Source of the DNA: a bacterium
Lineage (GTDB): Bacteria; Zhuqueibacterota; Zhuqueibacteria; Oleimicrobiales; Geothermoviventaceae
Length of the DNA stretch: 64,000 nt
Reading direction: 5' to 3'
NCBI GenBank assembly: GCA_028275345.1
Contig: JAPWUV010000001.1
Coordinates: 248,001-312,000, forward strand
Both the position numbers and the translations under genes were made by a program. This document shows positions 9,779 to 18,336 of the stretch, piece after piece (positions within the stretch are counted from its first letter, which is position 1; each line of letters opens with the position of its first letter). Below the pieces are notes generated by a model. That model did not search any database and was not told the origin of the DNA. It saw only the letters and a list, made by a program, of their open reading frames with translations.

Positions 9779-9944
9779 CGCTTGCTATCTGAGCCGTTTT
9801 CTGCGCCGAGGTTCTCGAAAGTCCATTCTCGAGATAGCTCTGCGGATCCCGGTAGCAACTGTCGATTCGCCCCTCCTTGCTGCCACTTTCGCCTCAGGGT
9901 CGAGTTGGCTGCTGCGGGCGCCCGCCGTACTCGACTGCAGGGCC

Positions 9945-9973
9945 AAAGTAGCGAACCTGACCCTAACTTGCAA
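9945..9973 (-). promoter_or_regulatory. predicted promoter of the sprA operon
   Basis: Minus-strand TTGCAA (9973-9968) and TACTTT (9950-9945) are 17 bp apart, followed by GG. It directs transcription toward sprA (start 9778), giving a leader of about 160 bases. Confidence 0.6.
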
Positions 9974-10103
9974 CCGGTAAGCGGAGCAGCCGGCCCCGCG
10001 TCGGGGAACGGTCAGCGATCGGCTTTCTTCGAAGAGTCGGCATCTACTTTTATGCGGGGCCTCCAAAGGCGGTTCCCCGCCGGCGCCGCACCATCATCCG
10101 CCC

Positions 10104-10132
10104 TTGTTATCGGGGGAGTAACTGATTACATT
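10104..10132 (+). promoter_or_regulatory. predicted promoter of lptF-lptG
   Basis: TTGTTA (10104-10109), 17 bp, TACATT (10127-10132), followed by AGG. It is the only match of this kind in the 460-base gap between the divergent sprA and lptF genes that points right. The leader before lptF would be about 100 bases. No other feature is apparent in the gap. Confidence 0.7.
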
Positions 10133-10238
10133 AGGGCGGCTCCGGAGGCTACTTGAAGCCCCGCCCGGCGGCCGTGCGTCTACAGTCGTAAGGGCAGGCG
10201 GGCTGCCCGCGCGGGGCACAAGGACGGGGAGAGAAGCG

Positions 10239-11627
10239 GTGTCCATCCTTTCGCGCTACGTTCTTCGGGAACACGTGGGCCCCTTTTTCTTCGGGTTCGG
10301 GCTGATCACGCTCGTTTTCGTGCTGAACCTGGTTTTTCGGGAGCTCGGGCATGTTCTCAGCAAGGGCCTGCCTTTGGGCATCATCCTGGAGTTCTTCGCG
10401 CTGAATCTTGCGTGGATTGTGGCCCTGGCTGTGCCCATGGCCGTCCTTCTGGCTTGCCTGATGGCCTTCGGTCGCCTGTCCTCCGACAACGAGGTCACGG
10501 CCTTCAAGGCGAGCGGAGTGGGTCTGGTTCGTCTATCGCGGCCCGTGGTGGTGACCTCGGCGGTGCTGGCGGCCGGGCTGGTGGTGTTCAACAATACGGT
10601 GTTGCCGGAGGCGAATCACCGCCTGCGGCTGCTGGCGTCGGACATCTCGCGCAAGCGGCCCACGGTGGACCTCGAGCCCGGCGTGCTTTACCGCGGCATC
10701 CCGAATTTCGACGTGATGGTCAGCCGCATTCACGAACGCGAAGCTTGGTCCCGCGCCTACGGCGTGATGATCGACGACCACAGCACCGATGGCGTCCGCA
10801 AGACGATTGTGGCCGACAGCGCGGACGTGCAGGTGGACCTGCGGACGGGCCTCCTCCACCTTACGCTGTACCACGGCGAGATCCACGAGGTCAACCTGAA
10901 CGAGCTCGGTTCCTACCGGAGGCTTCGCTTCCCTCGGCATCGGATCACGCTGCAGGTGCCGGGCATGGTTCTGGTCCGACACGAGTCGGACTACCGCGGC
11001 GATCGCGAGAAGAGCGCAGGGATGATGCTGCGCGAGATTCGCGAGAACGAAGCTCTGCTGCGGGAACATCAGGAGCGTTTGGCCGAGAGGGTCTGGCGTA
11101 CCGCGCTAAGGCACCTCCCCTGGTTGGGAGAGGAGGCCCCCGACTCCACCAGCGACAAGCTCCGCCTGTTTCGGCGGTCTCTCAATGACCTTGGCGCGGT
11201 GCGGGCGGAATACCAGCGCCTCCTCTCGGAAGCGCAGAGCGAAATCGCCATCATCAGGACCTACCAGCGAACGATCAATTCCCTCCGGGTGGAGGTTCAC
11301 AAGAAGTACTCGATCCCCGTGGCGTGCATCGTGTTTGCCCTCATCGGATGCCCTCTGGGAGTGATGGCCCGGCGTAGCGATCTCGCTGTGAGCGGAGGGA
11401 TCGGGCTCTTCTTCTTCCTATTCTACTGGGCTTGTCTGATCGGAGGGGAGGAGCTGGCCGACCGTGGTTACATCCCGGCTTTTTGGGCGATGTGGACCCC
11501 GAACTTTGTGGTTGGGTTTGCCGGTTTGTACCTGCTTTTCCGGACGGCACGGGAGGCCACATTCATCCCGTGGGACGCATGGGCCAGGAGCTTGCGATTG
11601 AAGCGTCGGGGGGAGGCCGAATCGTGA
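10239..11627 (+). CDS. lptF: LPS export ABC transporter permease LptF
   Basis: 462 aa inner-membrane permease of the LptB2FG transporter that extracts lipopolysaccharide and passes it to LptC and LptA. The N-terminus (ILSRYVLREHVGPFFFGFG) and the first three membrane spans, up to the SGVGLVRLSRPV turn, are typical of the YjgP/YjgQ family. A large periplasmic domain (about residues 120-345) is followed by three C-terminal spans. It is longer than usual LptF (about 360 aa) because of a helical segment around residues 250-350 (REIRENEALLREHQERL and on). The GTG start at 10239 has GGGGAG upstream. It overlaps lptG by four bases. Confidence 0.9.
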   Translation: MSILSRYVLREHVGPFFFGFGLITLVFVLNLVFRELGHVLSKGLPLGIILEFFALNLAWIVALAVPMAVLLACLMAFGRLSSDNEVTAFKASGVGLVRLSRPVVVTSAVLAAGLVVFNNTVLPEANHRLRLLASDISRKRPTVDLEPGVLYRGIPNFDVMVSRIHEREAWSRAYGVMIDDHSTDGVRKTIVADSADVQVDLRTGLLHLTLYHGEIHEVNLNELGSYRRLRFPRHRITLQVPGMVLVRHESDYRGDREKSAGMMLREIRENEALLREHQERLAERVWRTALRHLPWLGEEAPDSTSDKLRLFRRSLNDLGAVRAEYQRLLSEAQSEIAIIRTYQRTINSLRVEVHKKYSIPVACIVFALIGCPLGVMARRSDLAVSGGIGLFFFLFYWACLIGGEELADRGYIPAFWAMWTPNFVVGFAGLYLLFRTAREATFIPWDAWARSLRLKRRGEAES

Positions 11628-12703
11628 AGATCTTGGACCGCTACATTCTGCGCCGGTTCCTTCTCACACTGATTTTCGCCCTCATCGCCTTCGCTTTGAT
11701 CTTCGTGGTCGTCGATCTCATCGAGAACCTGGACAAGTTCATCGATCGAGGCGTACCCCGAGAGATCGTCGTCCGCTATTACCTCTTCTACCTTCCCTAC
11801 ATCTTCACGCTCGTGCTTCCCGTGGGGGTACTGCTGGCCAGCCTGTTCAGCGTCGGGCAAATGGCTCGGTACAATGAGCTCATCGCGATGCGCAGCTCGG
11901 GCGTCTCTCTGTACCGGATTCTTCAGCCCCTTTTCCTGCTGGGCATCCTGCTCAGCTTGTTCGACTACTACTTCAGCGAGCAGATTGCGCCCATCGCCAA
12001 CGATCGCAAGTTCCAGATCAAGCGGCAATACGTGGATCGGGTTCCGGAGTACGTCTGGGCCAAGAAGGCGCACCTGTTTGTCCAGGACTCGCCCACTCGG
12101 CGCGTGTTCGTGGGGTTCTACGACGCGGAGCAGAACCTGGCGCGCAACGTCAGCATCCAGGAGTACGAGAGCAACCGCATCCGAAGCCGCTGGGACGCGC
12201 CGCGGATGCGCTGGGATGGCGAACAGTGGGTCCTTCTTGACGGATATCACCGGGAATTCGTTGGCGACCAGGAGATCGTCACCCCATTCGGACAAATGCC
12301 CTTTGCGGGCCTCAGCTTCCGGCCGTACGATCTGGCCAAGGTCCAAAAGCCCACGGAGGAGATGAGCTACCGCGAGCTCAAGGCCTTCATCCACGATGTC
12401 CAGCGAAACGGAGGCGACCCGCGCCGGTGGCTCGTGGACCTGTATATGAAGATCGCCTTCCCCTTCTCCAACCTCGTCATCGTGATGTTCGGAGCCCCGT
12501 TGGCTTCCACTAAACGGCGAAGCGGTCCCATGGTGGGGTTCGGCATCAGCCTGGCCATCTGTTTCTTCTATTTCGGCCTGACCCGGGTGGGAGTCTCTCT
12601 CGGCCACAACCTGCGAATCCATCCCTGGCTGGGAGCTTGGATTGGGAATCTGCTCTTCGGAGCGGCCGCGATCCCCCTCCTGCTGCGCGCCGAACGCCAC
12701 TGA
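11624..12703 (+). CDS. lptG: LPS export ABC transporter permease LptG
   Basis: 359 aa, the usual LptG length. Partner permease of LptF. The N-terminus KILDRYILRRFLLTLIFA, the cytoplasmic turn MRSSGVSLYRILQP after three spans, and a C-terminal trio of spans (with the loop FGAPLASTKRRSG) are family hallmarks. The GTG start at 11624 overlaps the lptF stop (GTGA) and has GGGGGAGG eight bases upstream. An upstream in-frame start exists only inside lptF and gives a non-family N-terminus. No lptA, lptB or lptC is nearby. Confidence 0.92.
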   Translation: MKILDRYILRRFLLTLIFALIAFALIFVVVDLIENLDKFIDRGVPREIVVRYYLFYLPYIFTLVLPVGVLLASLFSVGQMARYNELIAMRSSGVSLYRILQPLFLLGILLSLFDYYFSEQIAPIANDRKFQIKRQYVDRVPEYVWAKKAHLFVQDSPTRRVFVGFYDAEQNLARNVSIQEYESNRIRSRWDAPRMRWDGEQWVLLDGYHREFVGDQEIVTPFGQMPFAGLSFRPYDLAKVQKPTEEMSYRELKAFIHDVQRNGGDPRRWLVDLYMKIAFPFSNLVIVMFGAPLASTKRRSGPMVGFGISLAICFFYFGLTRVGVSLGHNLRIHPWLGAWIGNLLFGAAAIPLLLRAERH

Positions 12704-12773
12704 TCGCTCCCATGCCTCTGGGCGGCCCGCCGAGCCCTGAATCCCGTCGTCCGCCGGGAGGCTCCGCGCTCGG

Positions 12774-13337
12774 TCAATCCGAACCTCGGATAGCTGGCTC
12801 CGTGCTCTTGCAGGAGCGCCGTGCCAGGAGGATCCCGAGCAGAATTCCTCCGAGGATCACGACCTCGCGCAGGACAGCGTGCAGGTTGTGGTTGGAGAAG
12901 AGGCTGATCCAGAATCGGGACGGGTCGGCCGACCGACGGACGTCCAAGAAGAAAGAGACAGGGCTGAGGAAGTAGGCGTTGGAAAGGGGCCACAAAGCCG
13001 GGATGCCATATGGAGCGCGCGTATCTACGGCGAGCATGTCCAGTAACAGGTGGCTGGCGTAAGCCACGACGGAAATGCTCAGGGCCGCCCGGACATTGGC
13101 GCCAAGCAGTCGGGCCACTCCAGCAGCAGCCAGACTGACGACGACGAGGGCGCCGAGGCTGTGTGAAAATGCGTGGTGGAAGCGATTGGCGTCGCCTACC
13201 AAAAGACCGGGTAGGAAATCCAGGTCCGGCAGATCGGCGACGAGCACGGCGAGCACGAACAATGCGATCCTGCGGCGCCTATCCATTGCCGCCCAAGTGG
13301 CAGTACCCGCCAGGCTGTGAGCAATAGGGGAGGGCAT
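12774..13337 (-). CDS. DUF457/YdjM-like inner-membrane putative metal-dependent hydrolase
   Basis: 187 aa. The start MPSPIAHSLAG and the conserved polar residues inside membrane segments (ADLPDLDF, FHHAFSHS, ASHLLLD) are the signature of the membrane-bound metal-dependent hydrolase family (DUF457/YdjM). About four hydrophobic spans are visible. The substrate is not known for the family. The ATG at 13337 is preceded by AGAGGA at good spacing. It is convergent with lptG, 70 bases away. Confidence 0.8.
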   Translation of the reverse strand: MPSPIAHSLAGTATWAAMDRRRRIALFVLAVLVADLPDLDFLPGLLVGDANRFHHAFSHSLGALVVVSLAAAGVARLLGANVRAALSISVVAYASHLLLDMLAVDTRAPYGIPALWPLSNAYFLSPVSFFLDVRRSADPSRFWISLFSNHNLHAVLREVVILGGILLGILLARRSCKSTEPAIRGSD

Positions 13338-13997
13338 CGCCAGATCCTCTCGTTCCTCGGAGATCCCTACCAGTCAACACAAATCCAGGCACGCTCGGAT
13401 TTGGGCAGGCTAACTCCCACAGGAGTCCCGCGACCAGCAACCCGGGATTCCCCTTCGCCCGGAATTGGCCACAAGATGGGGCCAGGGAAGACGAGCGCAT
13501 CCCCTATCCGGGCTAATGCTGGCGAATCCCAGATGCGGTCTCTCGGACGCTTTTCTAATCGGTCCCGATCACCGGTGTGCAAATCCCGGGCCCGAGCGAT
13601 TGCGGAAAGAGTCATCCCGGTTTATTCCGTGGAAGCTGGCCCCAGGGCCTAGCTCCTCTTGCGGTGCTCAGCGTGGGTAGCCTGTGCCGTTTCCGAGGGA
13701 CGATCGATGAATTCCCCCGGCTCCGGCAGCAGCGATGGCCGACACCAGAGGGCGGGGCTGTCCCGAGGTGTTTCCCCGCGGGCCGCGAGCACCAATCTAC
13801 CGTGCAGTCTTGCGTTCGCGTCGCTCCAGGAGAAAAACTTCCCACCGCGAGACCGCCGGCTGAGCGGGGATCCGACGTGTCGGTTTCGGGTGCGGGCGGG
13901 AAGGAGATTCCGGTGCAAGCTCAACTCCTGCGGCGCCTCCTCCGCACCAGGGCGATGTTCGTGCTTGTGGCGAAGGTTGGGCAAACCCAAACGGCTT
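13338..13997. other. 660-base stretch with no convincing gene
   Basis: Short open frames here have no recognisable protein pattern, good ribosome sites or consistent codon bias. It holds the presumed upstream region of the DUF457 gene. A TTGACT lies at 13377-13372 on the minus strand, but no matching -10 box sits 17 bp downstream. It also holds one clear inverted repeat, listed separately. Confidence 0.5.
13380..13403. repeat. inverted repeat upstream of the DUF457 gene
   Basis: Arms CAAATCC (13380-13386) and GGATTTG (13397-13403) are perfect 7-bp complements around a 10-base loop, about 45 bases before the DUF457 start. It could be an operator or a transcript hairpin; it has no T-run, so a terminator is unlikely. 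Confidence 0.45.
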
Positions 13998-14612
13998 TCA
14001 GCAGCTCCGCTCGGCGCGTTTGCCGGCGACCGCGAGATAAAAGGTTGGCTCATCGACGTATTGCGTCAGGACCAGTTGACATTGGGCCATCCACTTGACG
14101 AGGATGTTCCTGGAGGGTAAAAGGTCGTGGCGCACCGGCTCGCCGGCGCGGCGGTGAACTTCCCGGAGTGCTTGCCGGCCAACCGGATGGCAGATCACCA
14201 GGCTGCCACCCGGGCGAAGCACTTGCGCCGCGGAGCGGAGCGCGAGGAACGGCTCCCGGAAGTGGGCGAAGGCGCTGAACATCACCACGACATCGAAACT
14301 GGCGGGAAGGAAGGGCAAGGCGTGCGCATCCGCCTGACAAGCGGGTGCCTCGAGTTCCGGCCATCGCCGGCGCATCTCCCGGAGCATGTTGAGGGAGATG
14401 TCGGCTCCCACGACCCGCGCGCCTTCCCCCACAAGCTGGTGGAGGATGCGACACAGCGACCCTGTGCCGCAACCCAGATCCAGGATGCGCATGCCGGGTT
14501 TGGGGTCGATGGCTACGATCACGTCCTGAAGCCGGTGCGTCTCGTTCACCGTGTCCCGCCAGTGGGTCGCGAGGGAATCAAAGAAGCTTCGCCGGGGATC
14601 CACGAGCGCCAT
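13998..14612 (-). CDS. class I SAM-dependent methyltransferase, last gene of the nikR operon
   Basis: 204 aa. Motif I is LDLGCGTGSLCRIL (about residue 44), the acidic motif II is GADIS, and motif III/post-III includes LPFLPASFDVVVMFSAFAHF and RPGGSLVICHP, all as in UbiE/COQ5-type class I methyltransferases acting on small molecules. The ATG at 14612 lies two bases after the S-component stop, so it is clearly in the operon. Two His residues follow the fourth strand (ICHPVGRQALREVHRR). The substrate is unknown. A role linked to metal or metallophore uptake is inferred only from the operon. Confidence 0.8.
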   Translation of the reverse strand: MALVDPRRSFFDSLATHWRDTVNETHRLQDVIVAIDPKPGMRILDLGCGTGSLCRILHQLVGEGARVVGADISLNMLREMRRRWPELEAPACQADAHALPFLPASFDVVVMFSAFAHFREPFLALRSAAQVLRPGGSLVICHPVGRQALREVHRRAGEPVRHDLLPSRNILVKWMAQCQLVLTQYVDEPTFYLAVAGKRAERSC

Positions 14613-14614
14613 GC

Positions 14615-15163
14615 TCAAACCTCGAGATATTGGCCCAGTCGCGGCAGGATGAGCGGGATGGACAGCGTGATGAGCGCGATGCCCGGGAGGCCATAAACCA
14701 CCGCGGCCCATCCCGTCCAGTGGGGTGGTAGCCCCAGCACCGGCGCGATCCCGAAGGCCAAGAATAGGAGCAGAATCCGGTTCAGGAAGAAGGCTACGAG
14801 CAGTGTCGGGAGGGGTTGGAGACCTGCACGGTACAGGAGCGAGACCGTGGCGCCGAAGATTCCCAGCTCCACGCTGAGCACGGGGGCCACGGGAGGCATG
14901 AGGGCCGGCATCCCAGTGAGGACGGTGGAGACCATCGGCGTGACCATGCCGGCGAAAGCAGATGGCCATGGCCTCATCACGAAGCTACCCAGGGCGATGG
15001 GGAAAAACATCGGCAGGAACACCGGGCCCAGTCCCACTTGATGGAAGATGATGGGCAGCAGCACGCCCGCGGCGACGACTGCTGCGCCCACTGCAAGTTG
15101 CCGGGGGCGGTCTGGCCTCTTCGGCAAAGAATGCCGAGGCCGGGAGCTACTCTCCGCCGGCAT
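14615..15163 (-). CDS. ECF transporter S-component-like integral membrane protein
   Basis: 182 aa with five to six membrane spans. The stretch FLPMFFPIALGSFV..GMVTPMVSTVLTGMPALMPPV..VELGIFG follows the pattern of ECF-type substrate-binding S components (family PF12822: PMh-P-LLaG, P-LS-LLTGMPP, ElaaYG). No EcfA/EcfT or NikN/NikQ partner is adjacent, so it would depend on a shared energising module or act alone. The ATG at 15163 overlaps the receptor stop as TGATG. With NikR and a TonB receptor upstream, the likely cargo is nickel or a nickel-containing ligand; this is inference. Confidence 0.7.
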   Translation of the reverse strand: MPAESSSRPRHSLPKRPDRPRQLAVGAAVVAAGVLLPIIFHQVGLGPVFLPMFFPIALGSFVMRPWPSAFAGMVTPMVSTVLTGMPALMPPVAPVLSVELGIFGATVSLLYRAGLQPLPTLLVAFFLNRILLLFLAFGIAPVLGLPPHWTGWAAVVYGLPGIALITLSIPLILPRLGQYLEV

Positions 15164-17007
15164 CACAGCGCCGTCCCGATTTCCAGAGAAAGGGACCTTC
15201 CCGGCATGGGATAGCCGAGCATGAGCTGGTAGTGCGCATTCAAAGCGTTCTGAAGACGCAAGATCACCTGCGCCATGCCTGCCCGATATCCAAGGCTGAG
15301 GTCGAGGGTGGTGTGGTTCGGCAATTTCTCCCGGTAGCCGTCCTCGCCGTAGAGTTCCTCGACCCGGTTGAGGTTGGCTGCCAGATCCCAGCGCTTGTGG
15401 CTGAGCGTGCCCGAGAGCCCGTAGCGCCGCTTGGGGGCGTAGCGGGTTTGCTGATCCGGGTCCAGTAGGGAACCGAAGAGGCGGAGGCTGGCAGAAGGAG
15501 CTGGCTGCCAGGTGAGGTCCCATTCCAGCCCTTTGTGCACGAAGCTGCCGGAATTGCTCAGGCGCAAGTTGGGGTATTTCCCTTCGACCCGGATCAAATT
15601 GCTCCCCTCAGCCCGGAAGGCGGTGACGTCGACCACCAGGCGGTTTCGCCACTGGGCGCAAAGGCCGAGCTCGTGGTTCCAAAGCCGCTCCGGCTTCAGC
15701 GTGGGAGTGGGCGCTGGGAAGAGGTAGAGCTCGCGGATCGTCGGGCTGCGGAAGCCTTTGCCCGAATTGAGTCGGAGGCTCAACCCATGCATCGGCTCCC
15801 ACACCAGGCCGAGCTTCGGGACCATCTCGTAGCCGAAGAGCTGGTGATGCTCGAGCCGCAATCCGCCGGAGGCGATCAGCGTGCCCGCCAGCGTTTGTCG
15901 TACATGGAGGTACGGCGCCCATTGCGTGATGTAATGACGTCCGTAGTCGCGCCGGGTCTTCGTGTTCAGGCCGTGCCCCCCGTAGTGCGTGAAGTCCGCG
16001 CCCAGCGTGGCGATGGCGCCGGTCAACGGCTTTGCGGTGAGATAGGCGCTGATCCCGTAAGTCCGATCGATGGAGTGCCAGCCATCGTAGATGTTGTGCC
16101 GGCCGTAGTTCACGAAGGCGCGGACCACTCCCGTCCCGAATAGCGTTTGCCCCCGCATCTGGATGTCGGCCCCGGAACGCAACACGTCCACCCAATGATC
16201 TGGGTACGGTTTGGAGATGGGCCCGGGGTCATAGGCCCGGTAGTCCGCGACGTAGCCGCTGGAGCTCAGCTCCAACCGTTGGTCAGGACGGAGACCAAGC
16301 CGGTAGGTGTAGTTCTGTCCATCGAATTGCGCGCTGGGACGGTGCCCATCCGTATGCTTTCCCGTGCCGGTGATGTAGTAGTCCCAGCTGCCCAGGTTGG
16401 CTCCGTGGCGCAGCCCGATGACTCGGGTATCCCAGCTCCCACTCCGGAGCCGGATCTGGGTCTCCATCCCCGGCTCCTTCACCCGTCGCGGGATGATGTT
16501 GATCACCCCGCCCATCGCGTTGCTGCCGTAAAGGACCGAAGCTGGGCCTCGTACGACTTCCACCCGTTCGGCCGATTCCAGATCGTAGGCGTCGGGTAGG
16601 GGATGCCCCATCAACCCCATCACGTCAGGCCTGCCGTCGATGAGCATGAGGACCTCGGTATTGGGCGTGCCGCCGATGCCACGAATGGTGATCCCGCCGG
16701 CGGCATCCGAGCCTACGCCGAAGCCCATGACGCCGCGCTGAGTGACGTAGATGCCCGGGGTGGCTTGGGCGAGTGCCTCGTGTACCGAGCTTGCTCCGAG
16801 GAAGCGAGGCACAGCTGCAGGGAGAACGCTCACCGTTGCGTCCACTTCCCGTTGCGGCCCTTCCACCCGATGAGCCGTGACGACGATCGGACTGAAGTAG
16901 TATTTCACCGAGTCCGACCCCAGGTCCGTCGCGCCCGTGTTCGCACCAGTCGTCGCAGACCCGAGGCCAAGTGCGCAGAACAGGCACGCCGCGATGGCTC
17001 GCTGCAT
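15163..17007 (-). CDS. TonB-dependent outer-membrane receptor, probable nickel or metallophore uptake
   Basis: 614 aa. Signal peptide at residues 1-22, TonB-box-like SPIVVTA at about 39-45, plug domain (ITIRGIGG, LMLIDGRP, VEVVRGPASVLYGSNAMGGVINII), then a 22-strand-type barrel. It is compact, like BtuB-class receptors. Predicted extracellular loops are unusually rich in His (GRHNIYDGWHSID, FTHYGGHGLN, RDYGRHYI, RLEHHQLFG), which would suit a Ni(II) or Ni-chelate ligand. The ATG has GGGAGGAT upstream. It follows nikR by 24 bases and overlaps the S-component gene by one base. Cobalamin remains an alternative ligand. Confidence 0.88.
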   Translation of the reverse strand: MQRAIAACLFCALGLGSATTGANTGATDLGSDSVKYYFSPIVVTAHRVEGPQREVDATVSVLPAAVPRFLGASSVHEALAQATPGIYVTQRGVMGFGVGSDAAGGITIRGIGGTPNTEVLMLIDGRPDVMGLMGHPLPDAYDLESAERVEVVRGPASVLYGSNAMGGVINIIPRRVKEPGMETQIRLRSGSWDTRVIGLRHGANLGSWDYYITGTGKHTDGHRPSAQFDGQNYTYRLGLRPDQRLELSSSGYVADYRAYDPGPISKPYPDHWVDVLRSGADIQMRGQTLFGTGVVRAFVNYGRHNIYDGWHSIDRTYGISAYLTAKPLTGAIATLGADFTHYGGHGLNTKTRRDYGRHYITQWAPYLHVRQTLAGTLIASGGLRLEHHQLFGYEMVPKLGLVWEPMHGLSLRLNSGKGFRSPTIRELYLFPAPTPTLKPERLWNHELGLCAQWRNRLVVDVTAFRAEGSNLIRVEGKYPNLRLSNSGSFVHKGLEWDLTWQPAPSASLRLFGSLLDPDQQTRYAPKRRYGLSGTLSHKRWDLAANLNRVEELYGEDGYREKLPNHTTLDLSLGYRAGMAQVILRLQNALNAHYQLMLGYPMPGRSLSLEIGTAL

Positions 17008-17031
17008 ATCGATCCTCCCATCTTGGCTTTT

Positions 17032-17451
17032 TCAGATGATCGTGGCCCCTGTCCCGGTGACGGTGAGTTTCCCGTGTTTGACTCCCTTCTGGCTGATCAA
17101 TAAGTCGGCCAGACTCTGAACCGTGCGCACCGGTCCCCGAATGGCCACTACTTCCAGGCAATTGTCCTCGTCGAGATGAACGTGAAGGGTGGCCAGGACG
17201 TGTTGGTGGTAGGTGTGCTGAAGGTCGAGGAGGCGGTCACTCAGCTCCCGCTTATGATGGTCGTAAACCAGGGTGATGGTGCCCACCACCTCCGCATCGG
17301 CTGTTTCCCATTCGCGCCGGATCAACGCATCGCGCACCAGGTCGCGAATGGCTTCGGAGCGATTGGGATAGCCCTTCTCCTCGATCATCTCATCGAACCG
17401 GGCAAGCAACTCCTCATCCATGGAGATGCCGAAACGGACAATTGCGCCCAT
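17032..17451 (-). CDS. nikR: nickel-responsive transcriptional regulator NikR
   Basis: 139 aa. N-terminal ribbon-helix-helix DNA-binding segment (VRFGISMDEELLARFDEMIEEKGYPNRSEAIRDLVRD) and C-terminal ACT-like metal domain. The four nickel ligands of Escherichia coli NikR are all present at the expected spacing: a His, then 11 residues later His-x-His, then Cys (HVHLDEDNC). I chose the second of two adjacent ATGs (17451) because it lies five bases from GGAGG; 17454 is the alternative. It is the first gene of the operon, so self-regulation is likely and is supported by the overlapping palindrome upstream. Confidence 0.93.
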   Translation of the reverse strand: MGAIVRFGISMDEELLARFDEMIEEKGYPNRSEAIRDLVRDALIRREWETADAEVVGTITLVYDHHKRELSDRLLDLQHTYHQHVLATLHVHLDEDNCLEVVAIRGPVRTVQSLADLLISQKGVKHGKLTVTGTGATII

Positions 17452-17462
17452 CATGGCCTCCG

Positions 17463-17489
17463 GTGCTACGATTTTTCCAAATGTAACAC
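17463..17489 (-). promoter_or_regulatory. candidate NikR operator
   Basis: Plus-strand GTGCTAC (17463-17469) and GTAACAC (17483-17489) form an imperfect inverted repeat (6 of 7 pairs) with a 13-base spacer, 27 bp in total. Known NikR sites in E. coli are 28-bp dyads with a long spacer. This one covers the -10 box and the expected transcription start of nikR, where binding would repress. Its sequence differs from the E. coli half-site, so the assignment rests on position and symmetry. Confidence 0.5.
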
Positions 17490-17508
17490 GCACGAGCGCC
17501 CGGCGCAA
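17480..17508 (-). promoter_or_regulatory. predicted promoter of the nikR operon
   Basis: Minus-strand TTGCGC (17508-17503) and TACATT (17485-17480) are 17 bp apart, followed by TGG. The leader to nikR is only about 20-25 bases. Confidence 0.7.
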
Positions 17509-18250
17509 GGAATTTGTGCCGCTGGCGTCCCGGAACTCTCGCTTTCCCACTGGCGCGGGCGCACGGTTCGTCTCCCTTCTGCTCAATGGGATCGGCTCCC
17601 TTGGAGCGCCGGCTACAAGGGTACGGGCGGGGACGCACATTGCCGAGCCAGACGAGTCCCAGCTCGCCATTCTCCTTCCGCTGGGCGGAGGATGGAGCAG
17701 GCTCGATCCCATTCTGGTCTACCCTGGAGCCCGATGCAAGAGGACGGATTGGAATTCGGTTCGCCAGCCAGACGTCCAAGGAAGCGGTTTCGGAGTTCAT
17801 GGCGAGCCGGGGCGAGCGGAGCCAAGGGGAAGGCGGATGGTTTGGAAAGGAGGTCTTTGTCCGCACTGGGGGGAGGAATCTTGCTGGGAGTGCGCAGGGA
17901 TCTGGCTGGGTCACTTGCGCAGGGTTGGCTCGCATTTTGTGCCCGTGCCCCTCGGGAAGCTCCGCGCTTGAGGCGGCTTCAGTCCGTCCCGGAGGGAACG
18001 GATCGGAGGGTTCCGAAGCCCCCTGAGGAAGCTCATTCCGGCGCCGAGCCAATGGAGAAGCTGCTGGTCCTGCCGGAGGAGGCAGGACGCCGCCAGTGAG
18101 CCTCGCGGGCAGATTGCAGGGTCGGGTCGACGAGACCGAAGGATCTCCCTGGAGCAGTTTGCCGCCGGCCAGGCATGGTTTCGGGGAAGGTCTTCCGTCG
18201 GTTCGGATGTAAAATCTTGCAATGTTGGGGGTCTACCGCGACGCCGAACT
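17509..18250. other. intergenic stretch without a confident gene; possible gene remnant
   Basis: The gap between divergent nikR and the DUF5916 gene is about 880 bases. One plus-strand frame (about 17630-17860) reads like part of an extracellular beta domain (FRWAEDG.., GRIGIRFASQTSKEAVSEF). Its start lacks a ribosome site, its third codon positions are less GC-rich than in nearby genes, and it is short. It may be a decayed gene; it is not called. Confidence 0.3.
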
Positions 18251-18279
18251 TTGAAGAGAGCCGCGCATTTCCGACAATT
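18251..18279 (+). promoter_or_regulatory. weak candidate promoter of the DUF5916 gene
   Basis: TTGAAG (18251-18256), 17 bp, ACAATT (18274-18279), then AGG. The spacing matches the other promoters but the -10 box is poor. Confidence 0.35.
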
Positions 18280-18336
18280 AGGCCTGTGAGACACGTGTGG
18301 AAACGGGAGACTCGAAACTCTACGGCAGAACCAGAG

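Noticed and set aside
13577-14098. Plus-strand frames between the DUF457 and methyltransferase genes
   Set aside because: No ribosome sites, no recognisable domains, and they run into the antisense of the methyltransferase.
15163-17007. Receptor taken as a BtuB cobalamin transporter
   Set aside because: Size fits, but the operon is headed by NikR, no cobalamin riboswitch leader is evident, and nikR has a very short leader; kept only as an alternative.
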